Below are positions 47,917 through 59,590 of a stretch of DNA of 64,000 nt, one piece after another. Position 1 is the first letter of the stretch; every line of letters begins with the position of its first letter. This stretch comes from Sequoia sempervirens (Eukaryota; Streptophyta; Pinopsida; Cupressales; Cupressaceae), in the NCBI GenBank assembly GCA_007258455.2, contig VDFB02193867.1, positions 525,884,189 to 525,948,188 on the forward strand. The letters are read 5' to 3'. The position numbers and the translations under genes are program-made. Below the pieces are notes generated by a model, which was not told where the DNA came from, searched no databases, and saw nothing but the letters and a program-made list of their open reading frames with translations.

Positions 47917-50204
47917 AACTTTGAATCTACAATTGTAGACTGATATTTCACAAAGTCATATTATTTGCTAATCTAAACATTTGGTTCAAATATTGGAGGA
48001 ATTCATACTTGGAGAAAGAAATTGTTGCAGTAAAGATGAAAGTTTCATGATCTGTGGTGCTCTGCTGGTGAAAGGAACTCAGAAGGAGATTTATCTTTGA
48101 AAGAGCTTCATACAACTTGAAGTTCAGTCCTCTAGGAAGAAAGGTGGTGAATCTGTCAAAAGAACCTGATGAAGATGTAAATAAAGTTTTAGATCTACAA
48201 ATATTTCTAGTCAGGAAGAAGAATTTGTAGCAGCTGCAACATATCCAGGTATTCTTCACTTTTATTTTTTTAGGAAATTTGTGTGTGAAAACCATATTTA
48301 AAAGTCTTGAAAAAATTTGGTTCCCTATTGAGTGAAATAGCACTAAGAAAAGGAAAGGATAGTAATATTGAGTTTACATCTAAATTATAATTTACACCCT
48401 AAGTATTATGTTGAAGTATGCTTGTTCTTGAAATATGCCTACTAAATAGATCTTAGGTGTAGATGCATTTGAATTTATGCATTGTGGTATTCTAAGGTCA
48501 TGATGAAAGCCAAAAATAGGAAAGTGAATAATCAACCATAGAGTTGATATTTGAAGTTTGGAAAGGTTTCAAAATGCACCAATATATGCATCCTTGTATG
48601 GTTCCTAGTGTAACCATGGTTTGTGATCAACCCTAGCTAGGTTTCCAAAAAGGTTATAGGGTAGAAGCACAAAGTTGTTTCACACTTTATAAAAGAAATC
48701 ACCAACACTGTGATGGAACCTTAATTCTTGTGTCCCATCTTAAACCCTTGTTGCATTTAGGAGGGTTTTTGAATTTGCTTCCTTAAGATTAGTCAAGTAT
48801 TCTATTTGGTTTTTGACTCCCTATTGCCCATTGTCGGTCACTATTTTAATACTTTCTATTAGGAAGCTATTTTCCTCATCATGAGTTCAAAAAAACTAAG
48901 CTATGTTATGATTTTTGGGTTCTTGAGTTTTTATTTATCTATCGTATCATCCTAGGAAATCCCCTCTATCAAAAAAACTTATTGAGCACATTATTTAAAG
49001 TTCTCACTTTTGGGATATATGTTTTAAAAGTTAACGATGAGAAATGAGGTGATATCTCTTTGATATAGCTCATCGTGAATTGTTCTTTGAGTTTTTGTTT
49101 TTGATTAGCAATGAGCAAGGTTCTTAAGGAATCACTTATCGCTAATTTCTTTTGAGTTCTTAAAGATGTAGTAGCACTAAGCAATGACTTCTCACTTTAT
49201 GATCACAATTTCATTGCTCATCACCAATATGTTGTGAAGAGATTGTTTACAATTAGCGATGAGTGAGATGATGAGTTCCCAATGGTATCACACCTCACAG
49301 ATTTGTTTTGAGCCCTAAGGTTATGATTAGCAATGAGCAATATGGTCCCTTACAAGGAATTTTCTCTTGCTAACTTGAATACATCCTATTTGTGATGTCT
49401 TTTGCATCATTGATCATTATGTAGGTGTACATGTCAAACTATGGTGCTTGCATCTCTTGTTGCTGATGGGAATCAAGATACAAAGTTGAACTAGTGAGGA
49501 GTGATGGGGATGAAGATGATCAGGAAGCTAGCCTACAAATCTAAGGGCCGAGATTTTGTTGCATAAGCTACTTGCATCACTGATAAAGATGGAAAAGAAT
49601 GAAGTGGAACAACAATTGGCAACAACTGCTGCATGAAGAGGCAACATGTCAGAATCTTAAGGATTTCATATAAAGTAGAAATAAAAGTAGTGAGGTGGAT
49701 TATCAACCATTGATACACTTTTAAAGTTGAAGGATCAACGATCAGGGTTCAAAATTGAATGACTACTTGTCACTTCCCTCGCATGAGCTTACTATCAAAT
49801 ATTAATGGTGACATCCTCCCCTCTTGGCCATAATAGAAAGTAGATACCTAGTTTGATGTGCATCCTAGTTCACTGGTTGATGGAAAGAATACCAAAGGTC
49901 GAAGACTTTGCAAGGAAATCTCTAGAGATTATCTATAACTAGGGTGACAGTTTTGTCCAGGTAAGAAAAACTGATACCTCCTTTTAATTAAGGTAGTAGG
50001 ATGAACGCCCATGAAAGCTGATGAGAAAATTGATGAAAAATGCATTTTAATCTATTTTTGGTGATTTCAATTTGATAATTGAGCATTGCCTAAATTTTGA
50101 AGAAAATTGTCTTGTTCAATAGTAGAGTTGTATCCTATCATAATTGAAGGGTTTTTTTTGGCTGTAAAAAATTATAAACCCTAGTCTCCATTTGTGTTAC
50201 AAAC
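47917..50204 (+). other. Leader ahead of the unknown ORF
   Basis: 2.3 kb with no convincing plus-strand ORF. 49000-49370 holds repeated TTAGCRATGAG words in both orientations. 48636-48705 is the inverted partner of 55750-55815 (shared AAGCACAAAGTTGT). A 131-codon minus-strand frame at 47948-48343 has no family signature and is probably chance. Confidence 0.5.
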
Positions 50205-53200
50205 ATGGATGACCCAGAGCCTGGTGAGTCTAGTGTTAGACCTAAAAGGAAATCAAAACAAAAAAGGGTCAAAAGACCTAAAAATCAGCATGCTTTAGCT
50301 AAAGTCAAGCCCAAACCAGTAGTTATGGCTAACCCTTTGCTTGGTACCCCTGCAGCTTCCAAAAGGTCTAGAAGTGAAAAGAAGGAAACATAAGAGTTGA
50401 TGCAAGAAACTTCTGGAAGTATTAGAGAGGGAGGGTCATGAATTGGTAAAAGGCCCACAAGACAAGATGTTGTTACCACTAGGTTGATTGATAATGCTGG
50501 CAACATTGGCAAGAAACCCCAACCCCAGAGTGGATGGAAATTGTTTAAGTATACTTTTAATAGGAGAAATTCCAATAAGCTTGCATCATTTTTGTGGGAA
50601 TTGAACCTAGGAAATTTATTACTTCCAAATTTCTTTGTTGAGGTTGATTTAATGATGAAGCTAGCAAGGCACTATGAGCCTACCGATAGGAAAATCAAGA
50701 GTGAGAATGGTGATATGATTTTGGAGCTGACTAAGGATAAAATTTTGGATGTGTTTGGGTTGAATCCCAATTACACTACAAATTTTAGGCATGCGTACTT
50801 GTATGTTGAATATCAAGGGAGAAAATTTGCATATAGAGAAGCAATACCTGTGTGACATAGAAGGAACAAGAAAAAATTCACTGTTCAAGATGTTGAGCCT
50901 TTTGAGTGTGAAGAATTTGAAGATTATTTCAAGAACACTTATTATTGTCTAAACCAAGTGCTAGCTCAGGACTTTGAGGTTAGAATAGCCCATAATTCGT
51001 TGGTGATGGTGGCAGATATACAAGAATATAATCGAAACACTAGTTTTGATTATGCTAATTTTGTTGCCCAATAAGTACATGGGGATTTTCTCAATTTGAA
51101 TGGGGAATCGCTCCCTCTATATTTCCCTCATTATTCCTTAATAATGTACATGCCCTTGTGGGAAGGAGATTATGAGTGGAAAAGGAAATTGAATTTGAGG
51201 ATTGTGAACAGTGAAAATGAGGCCATCCCTGTGCACCAATTCCAACTACATTTTGTTTGCCAATGTTGTAAGATATGGAATCTTAGAGTCATTGGGTGTG
51301 GCACCTAGATTCAGACTTTATCCCAAAATCAAAAATTTTAGGCGCCCAAAGGATATACCAAGCTCTGTTGCAACACATAATTGGGCCGACTAGTTTATGC
51401 ATTCTTAATATACTTTGATCAGGGTTTATGGAGTGAAATTGGTGCCCCATTGTTTACCCTTGTATGTCTCAGATAGATTGGATTTCATGGAGCTCATGTG
51501 GCAAATGGAAGTCATGTATTTTGAAATGTTTAGAAAGGAAAGAAAGGGCTCTGTGGTATATCCCCAATGCTCTTTTGATTATTTTAAGGTCACTGCCCTT
51601 GAAGGGTATGAGAAATTGGGCATTATGGTGAATAATCTTAGAATTCCTATAGATGAGGTTAGAAATTTTGATCCAGAAGGGTTTGTGGAAAGAAAGAGAA
51701 TGAAAAAGAACTTAGGCATCATACATCATGAATTTTTCTATAAAGATGATGTACTAAGAGACCAAACAAGTGATGACACTATTATGGCTAGGAAAAGGGA
51801 ATGGACAACTATGAAAAACCTTGAGGAGAAGATTATGAAAAATAATGCCTTCTACATCAGTCCATACAATGAAATTGTAGACCCTTTGGAGAGGGCCTTT
51901 ACTATGATATCCTAGAAGGGATTGATGATGTTCAGGAGGTTAGGGAGGAACAAGTGGTATAACATGTGCTAGGAAATGAAGAAATTGAGTAGAAATTTCC
52001 CCTTCCCCATATTGAAGAGACTCATAGTTCAGATGTTCCTCTTGACAAGATTGTCCAGTGGCATTATGATAGAGAAAATGATGACGATCCTAGAATTAGG
52101 GATTGTGATGAGTTCTTGGCTGATGCTAAATTTGTGCAAACTAAAGAGTTTCAAGAATTTATGATTCAATAGTGGAGTAAGGAAATAAAAGAGATACTAG
52201 AAGAAACTCAATTCAATGTTGAACCTTCTCATTAGGAGGAAGCTAAGAAAGTAGAGGAAGAGAAGATTAATGCTGAAATTACAACCATTACTCCTACTGA
52301 AGCTCGAAGAATTGTTAAAGATATTGGAATCATGTTATTACCAAGATGTACTATCACAACTGCCATAGCTTATGATGTAATTAGAAGTGATCCTCAAGCC
52401 TTGATATATGAAGATCAGTTTGAAAATAAAGTATTTGGTTTCGGGTATAGTCCAAATCTACATACCCTAGCAATTTGGTCTATGGAACCTAATACTAGCA
52501 AGCATGAGATTTCTAGGCCTATTGAAGAATTCATTGGTTCACTGGTGGTCAAAAGAGCTAGTGACATAACTCCAATCCAAGCAGTTGAATTAACTGCACA
52601 TGCTACAATGCTTAGTGTGACACTGTGCATATTTATCAGAATAAATATGAATCTTTGGTCAAGGAATATAATAATGCTTTGAATGAACTGAGTCAAATGA
52701 GAGATACCATTCAAGCTACCCAAAAGATAGTGACTCAACCTTCTCGCTCTTCCTCATTTGATATATCTACAGAAGATAGGGAAACTTTGGCCCTCAGAAT
52801 TGATGATTTAAGAGGAAAGTTAATCATTAAAGAGGAAAATGTCAGGAAGGCCAAATTAGAGACAGTCAGGGTCGCTAATGAATTTTTTAGAGATATGCTT
52901 AAGCATAGGGTTCCAGGTTGGTTCACAAGGCTAATGATGTATGGGCCACGTATAAAAATATTCATGAGGAAAATGTAAAGTATCTGCAAGTACACGATAC
53001 CTTTAGGAATGAATGGAATAATTGGATCGCTAGGGTAAGTGCATTGAAATAAATGATGCCTAAAATGGAGGAGGATCCTGAGGCACCCACAAATATTCCT
53101 AACATCTTGAAAACTATTGACTCAATAAATTAAGTAACCACTTTCCATAGAAAATTGGGAATACAACTCCAAAGAAAGTTTAAAATATTCAAGGAAATGG

Positions 53201-53511
53201 AGAACCGTGGCATGCCTCAAATATTGAATTCAAAAGGAAAATTGCATTTGTTTGACACCTGGAAGGAAGATTTGGGAGAATTACTTATAGCTGCTATGAT
53301 GCATTTGTCTGTCACTAATTACCTCTTGCTCAATTTGGGCATTGATATGATGGTAGAGATTGAAAAAAAAATGGATATATTTGTTAAGGAATCCAAAATT
53401 TTAATTGATGCAAGGTACTCCCAGTATACTACTAAGGTGCAAGATTTACTGAATGTTAAATGGCCCACTGAGGAGGTGTACAATGTTTGGTTGGAGAAGT
53501 ATACAGAATGA
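50205..53511 (+). pseudogene. Large unknown ORF (~1100 codons), likely an extra ORF of an LTR element
   Basis: The ATG at 50205 starts MDDPEPGESS followed by a Lys/Arg-rich tail (KRKSKQKRVKRPKNQH), then a globular-looking region (WKLFKYTFNRRNSNKLASFL, 50540; LYVSDRLDFMELMWQMEVMY, 51450), and a C-terminal coiled-coil part (NKYESLVKEYNNALNELSQM, 52640; LRIDDLRGKLIIKEENVRKA, 52790), ending TGA at 53509. Frame changes near 51240, 51900, 52620 and 52920 and about ten stops interrupt it. It follows a PBS-like site and a leader, the position where Ogre-type elements carry an extra ORF upstream of gag. I do not recognise a domain; no function is assigned. Confidence 0.6.
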
Positions 53512-55819
53512 ATAAGAAAAATAATGGACATGAGAAGAATAATACATAGCTTGAAAACAATACATATTAGGCTTTTGATATAATATGGTAAAATATTATT
53601 CTCTCCTCAATGATCAAAGTGATTAGCATGTGGTGCTAATATGGATTAACACGGTTTTTGATCTTTTTCTGCTTTCTTTTCCTTGCTTCGTAAGTTTTGT
53701 TTTTTTAAGGTGGGACCTATTTTCTATGAAGATTTGAGGATATTTCTGCCTCATGTTTATTTGCTTCACCTAAAGACTCAAGTGTAACTAGGAAGGGAAT
53801 ATTGTTGCAAGTGGTCCTATGAGATCATGACATGTATCTTATCTAGTCTGAGGCTTTTTTTGCTCCTTCATCACTATAAGAAGGAATTCAGGACCATAAG
53901 CACAAGAGTTAGAAGTTTTTTGAGTTGATACTATTAGTGTTATCAAGAAAATACGAAGCAAGTTTTAGAGTATTTGTTTTAAGTTCATCCTGGAGTTTAT
54001 ACTTATGCATGAAAGACTAATACTGGTATAGCATTTTATAATATAGATTAATATTGGTTTCATGGTTATTCTCTCTAGTTGTATGTGTGTTATGAGTTAT
54101 GATTGAAAGTAGTCAAGGATTTCTTTCATTTGTCTCTGTCATTATCTGATGGATGTTCAGTTTCATATTTTACTATCGATTCAAAGAATTGATGTAAATG
54201 CTCATATGAGAGTGATAACTTATAATTACTATGTGCTAGGATATTTGTAAGAAGTAATAATCCTAAAAGTCACAAAGAAATATTGTAATGCAAGATTTTT
54301 TGGGATTATATGTGTTATTATTTGAATTGTTATTAGTTTATGCCAAAAGGATATTGACTTTGTGCTCAGGATAAAGGCACTGGTTCATGCGGGATATTAG
54401 TGTTACATTTATAGTATTGATTCATCAACTACTCAATCTTTTAATCATAAAATTTCAAGAGGAATTTTATTTTTATTCATTCTTTCAAGTGTCTTTTCTC
54501 TCATAATCAACTCATATAACATTAGCATTATAAGCTGCCAACTTATTTAATGTTACTATTAAGTGGTATCATGAGAGATATATGTTATTAACAATGTATG
54601 TGGTTGCAATTGTAAAAGGTTTTTTAGGTATACATTGTGGGATCACCCTCACAGGTTTCACAGAGCCCAAAGAGTAGGAATAGAAGTTTAGCAACCTCTA
54701 TTCGTTAATTGGCCAATCCCTTTAGTATTACTGATAATTGGAAAGGGAAAAATCCATAGGTATTTCTAGAGATCAATTTGGTTCTAAAAAAATAACCAAC
54801 ACACTGATCCAACTTTTAAACTTGAATCACTAAAAAGTGGCATATATGTTTTAAATTTTGAAATGATGTAAACTAGTAAAATATATATATTTTTAGTATA
54901 TTTTATATTTATATTTTTTTTAAAGTAGAAAATTATTTTAAACTAGGTTTTAATAAATTAACACTATAATTTAGTTGCTAATAAAATGTTGAAAAAATGA
55001 AGTTGCGTGAGACGTCAAACTTTTTATAGTAATTTTTTTTCTTTCAAATTTTTTGTGTATATTTATAACTTGAAACTTTAGTGCATGGATATATTTTTTT
55101 CCAATTTTCATAAATATATATTTTTAAATAAATATTAAAATGTTCGTGAATCAAAAAATTGTTGTTTCCATGGGATGTCAACTTTCATATTAAATATTTA
55201 TCTAAAATGGGAAAAAAAATATACCATCTTGAAATAGATTCTTTTATCTAGTGCATCATATTTTTTCAAATTTTTTAAATAAGTTTTAGTATTTTTCCTT
55301 GGCATGGTAATCAACCTAATGTTTTGTGTTGATAACCTACTTTACTAAAAATAAAAAATAAAATATAAATAATAACTAAACTATTAAAATAAATGTATTT
55401 TTGAAAACTACACTTATGGATCTACAAAAGGGTATTTTTTATATTTTTAAAAAAATGTTATTTACATTAGTAGGAGTTAATGAAACTTCAAGTTTTTAAA
55501 ATAATTTTATTTTTTTGGTAAATTGGACTCAAAGTGGTGCTCCATATATTTTAAGCCAACAATTTTAGTTGAAAAAGTTGTGGAAGTATCTAACTTAACT
55601 AGAATAAATCTTACTACATCATATGTTTGACCAAAATTGATTTTTAGTTAGAAATAATTAAATTCAGCTGTGTTGATAAGTTGGTCGAAAGTGTGACACA
55701 AAAAAACTCTTACACAATCAAATCCAGAAGTCATCTAGCAATAATCAATATGGATTGTGGAAATGTGATATCTTTAAGTGTGACACAACTTTGTGCTTTT
55801 ACCCTATAACACTAGAATA
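53512..55819. other. AT-rich region, possible LTR fragment
   Basis: 53800-53825 reads GGAAGGGAATAT then TGTTGCAAGTGG, which looks like a purine tract before an LTR start; ACTATAAGAAGG near 53875 could be its TATA box. No matching second LTR or target duplication was found, so this is only suggestive. 54840-55560 is very AT-rich with long T runs and no coding frame. Confidence 0.35.
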
Positions 55820-58275
55820 GATAGATCCATCAGTTTTAGTGGAATTGATGGTTACCCAAATGTCATTCCAACTAGAATCATAGATAGAATACCAAGATTC
55901 AAAGGTGAGAAGTTTGAATCAACAAGTAGGAATCTGCAAGAATTCAATAATTTGATAGATGACTATTAGGTAGATCATGAGGATGTTATCATGAAGTTAT
56001 TTGTGAGAACTTTAGAAGATGTTGCAGAATGTTGATATTTAAGCTTACCAATGCATTGCATATGTACATGGCAAGATTTTGAGATACTTTTCATTAATTA
56101 GTTTGAAGGAATATCAGTAGAAAATGTGTGCTTGTTAGACCATAGAAATTTGCATATCCAAGAAGAATTTGAAGAGCAATCTGAAAGAAAAGTTGAATCC
56201 ATGTCACCTGTTGATGCATTGTGTGATATAAAGATATTTGAGGATGAATCCTCCTATGATTTTCATGATAGATTCATGAATTTTTTGTTTTCTATACTAG
56301 AATCAGAATGACCTAATGAATCATTTTGTATTGATTTATTTTTTGAGAATTATGAACTAGGTTTGAGTAGCTTGCCAGCTAACTTGAAGCCCCCTAGCCT
56401 TAAATATTTATATCAACGACTTTCAGTGATTGGAGAAATGATAGGGCAGTTTGGAAGTGGTTTCCTGACTAGCCTATGTGATGGTACCTTTTCTAGACTT
56501 GATCAAATACATTTGGATGGTATAGCAGAAGATAATGATAATGCATCATGTAGTGATGAAGATTCTTTTTTGATCATCGCATAGAGAAAACATACATAGA
56601 TGAAGATTGCAGCCATAATAGTCATGATGAAATGAATGAAACATATGAAGTTTCTTCTGTTTTCTCTAAAAATATAGAAAATAGAGAGCCACTTTTCTAT
56701 ATCAGATGAAGGTTGCAATGATGCAAATAATTTCCTGAATGATCATGTCAGTTCAAATTGTGCTAATGATATTTTCCCTTCAAGCAATGAGTGTGATGTT
56801 GCGAAGGAAAATAGGATTCCAAGTTGACTTAGACAAGAGAATGATGATGGATATGAACTAAACAATATTTCTAAAAAAGAGATATGTGACCAACAATGCT
56901 ATGGTACAAGTAGTCCTACTTCTTCTACAAGTGAGTGTGGCATTGATACAAGCTTCTATGATGATGAGACAAAGGAATTTTCTGATTTAGGAAATGATTT
57001 TGAGAATTTCAATGTATCAAATGAAAATGGAAAGGTGTGCAATGAATTTTAGTTGGAGAGATCATCCACAAGCTATTGTGATGGAGAAACAAATGGTGAT
57101 TTTCAGTTTGACAGTGAAGAATGTGACCCTATTGATTGTTGCAGTAGTATGAACAAGAAAGGAGATATGTATGAAATAAATTCATTGGATAAGTTAGTTT
57201 AGGTAGTTGATTATGAGGATCATGCATATGTTGGTAATGAAAGTGATGAACAAGGAACTCTTTTCTTGTTTGATTCTTCACCTTCTTCCATTTCTTTTGT
57301 TGGTTTTGAAGTTCACTTAATGTTTGCATGAGAATAGCACAAATGTGGTTGTACATCAAAGTGAAAATGTAGAGACAAATCTTAGTACAACTAATGACAT
57401 TCTTTATGATGAGTTTGAACTTGAAGAATGTGATTGTTTCAATCACATGGATTCATATGAGGACCTATTTTCTAGATCTGCAACTCAAAGTCCTTCTCAT
57501 GAGTAGTATGCTTCATATTTTCATGTTGGTGCAGTAGGAGATAATGTTGAATGTGATACTCTTTGCAATAGTGAATGTGTTTTGAACACTCACTATGATG
57601 AACCATTTGTTGCAAATGAAGATTCTGAGTCATATGAACCTATATTTGAAGCTTCTTTTTGTGATAACATATTGAGTGTTGACCATCTTTCCTATGAGCT
57701 TGAAATAACAAACATTGTATGGGATGTTGACATTTCTTCTGAATGCCATGATTTGAATAAAGATGAAAGTACTTTGGGTGTTGAAAAATATTTTTTTTAG
57801 AACATTAAGGCATGCAATAATGTGACTGAGTTGTATTGTTGGGATGGATAAACTTACCTATGGTGTAATTAAGTTGAGGGAGATACAAATGTCTGAGCAT
57901 TCTTTGTTTACCAAATAGGAGGATTGCACATTTTTTTTAGGCATGATATCTTCTCTAAGTATAATCATTATGAGGGGGTTAGTAAATGTGATCAGACTAT
58001 GTCTTCATGTAGTCTTGATCGTTATCCTTATATGTTATCACTTGTTACAAAATTAGGAAATGAAGAGATTGATAGTGATGTGGCCTATGTTATTTGGTTT
58101 CCATGTGACAGTAAAAATAAACATGGAGCAAGTTTCCACTTGTACAAAGACAACTTGACACTTGTGTTTGCAGAAATGCAATCACTCATGTTATTGTGGT
58201 GTGACAGAGGAAATCATGGGTTGAGGGAGATCAGCTCCTTTAACAGATTGGTGTTTAATAGGGGTAAATATTGAC
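55820..58275 (+). pseudogene. gag-like protein with long acidic Glu-Cys-rich C-terminal part
   Basis: 55840-56110 encodes a Retrotrans_gag-like fold: PTRIIDRIPRFKGEKFEST, EFNNLIDDY, DHEDVIMKLFVRTLEDVAE, then LSLPMHCICTWQDFEILFIN. 56126-56580 continues in the same frame. From 56600 the frame shifts and the protein becomes acidic and Ser/Cys-rich with recurring EC words (SSNECDVAKE, TSECGIDTSF, DSEECDPIDCC, LEECDCFNH, NVECDTLCNSEC), ending at 58275. No zinc knuckle, protease or polymerase follows. Stops are mostly TAG/TGA from Gln, Trp or Arg codons. It could belong to the same element as 50205-53511 or to another. Confidence 0.6.
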
Positions 58276-58324
58276 TTCCCTTTTTCATTTGGTGGCTCGG
58301 GGTCATCAAATGAGGTGAAAAGGG

Positions 58325-58530
58325 TTGAATAAAGAAAAAGTTGTAGAGCCACCCAATGGACTTATCACTTGATCTACTTCTCTAGAGGATCTGAATTCTT
58401 GTTATTCCCATAGGAGGCATAGCAAGAATTCATCCCCAGTCGATGCCACAGGGGTCATACATCCCCAGTTGGAGCCACTGATGATCCCTTCAAATTTTGC
58501 AAATTTGAAGTGCCCATAAGAAGGGATTAA
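58325..58530 (-). repeat. Repeat C, reverse copy of the start of repeat B with doubled PBS-like motif
   Basis: The reverse complement matches 44805-44945 (shared CTACTTCTCTAGAGGATCTG on plus). It carries TGGCTCCAACTGGGGATG (58477-58460) and, 29 bp away, TGGCATCGACTGGGGATG (58448-58431), a small tandem duplication relative to B. It lacks the MITE that precedes B. Confidence 0.6.
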
Positions 58531-59240
58531 GTAGATCATGAATGACTATGCGTTTCATATTGGTTATGAGAAATAGGACTGAAAAAGGGTTCTTTATAGC
58601 ACACTATGATTAACTATATATCATATGCCAAATTTTACATAAGTGATTAACTGATGGTTATTTGTCTTTCTTTGTTATAAGTGAATATTGATTATATTTT
58701 TTTTTAATTACTAAAAGGATCCTATAATTTTGCAACGTACATGTTAGAAAATTTAGTGTGTTTTTTATAACATTTCAAGTCTTAAAAAATCATCGTACAT
58801 CTTCAAACTTGAAATTATCCATACAAAAACACAATATAGTGAAATGGTCTTATAATTTACAATGCACACCTACACATGTAAATGTATGAGTAAGTTATGA
58901 GAAAAAGAAGGTTGGAAAATGATCTAGGTGGATACTTGTCAACAGAAATTGAAGTGTTTCACATGCTCCAAATTTTAGTGTCTTCTTGAAGAGCTCAAAA
59001 ATCTGAACCAATGCAACTTGAACGAGCAAAAAGGAGCTCATACGTGCTCAAGTTATGCTCGATCAAATTTGTGATCAAACTAGGTACAAAGGCCTGTCAA
59101 AAAGGTGAAAATTTTTATGATCTCAAAAATGGTCAAAAATAGCATCATGTTGAAGAGCTCATCGCCATGATTCCAACACTATTCATTTCATCGAAAATGG
59201 AGTCCATATGCCAAAGTTACGCCAAGTCAAAGTTTTAGTC
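58531..59240. other. No gene seen
   Basis: AT-rich sequence, then from 58920 prose resembling an LTR-element untranslated region (several CAAAAATGG-type phrases). No ORF is supported. Confidence 0.4.
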
Positions 59241-59405
59241 AAAAGGATTGACTAGTCAAAATGATGATGTCAGCATGCGATGTGGCAATGGTGACATGGT
59301 AGGTGATGATGTGGCATATGGTGGCATGACATCACAGTCAGCACCATACAATGATGTAGAACAATCATGGTCTAACATGTGGCATTCTCTAGCAAATCAA
59401 AGTTT

Positions 59406-59448
59406 GACACGTGGCACTTTCCAGCGAATCATGGTGCGACACGTGGCA
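59406..59448. promoter_or_regulatory. Pair of G-box/ABRE-like sites
   Basis: GACACGTGGCA occurs at 59406-59416 and 59438-59448, each with the CACGTG core bound by plant bZIP and bHLH factors. Weaker ATGTGGCA words lie upstream at about 59279, 59310 and 59379. This could be an LTR promoter or simply a repeat phrase; no transcript start is visible. Confidence 0.35.
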
Positions 59449-59523
59449 ACCTTGTCACCTTCCTCCATGAAAGGTGAACATTATTTGTTGTCCTTACTAA
59501 TAAAAGGAAAGGTGGTTGTTTGA

Positions 59524-59590
59524 GGAGGTCAAACTCAAGACCCACCACATACATGCTATGTGCTTTACCACTATGCCCCACTATATGTGC
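59524..59590 (-). repeat. tRNA-like / SINE-head-like segment
   Basis: On minus it reads GGGGCATAGTGGTAAAGCAC followed about 30 bases later by TTGAGTTTGACCTCC, close to pol III A-box and B-box arrangement in tRNA-derived sequences. The full tRNA fold is not intact. A SINE body and tail were not identified. Confidence 0.35.

Noticed and set aside
47948..48343. 131-codon minus-strand frame
   Set aside because: Lies in a retroelement leader; composition is ordinary AT-rich chance ORF with no motif.
53800..54710. Possible purine tract plus TGTTGCAAG LTR start
   Set aside because: No second LTR copy and no target duplication found, so not annotated as an element.
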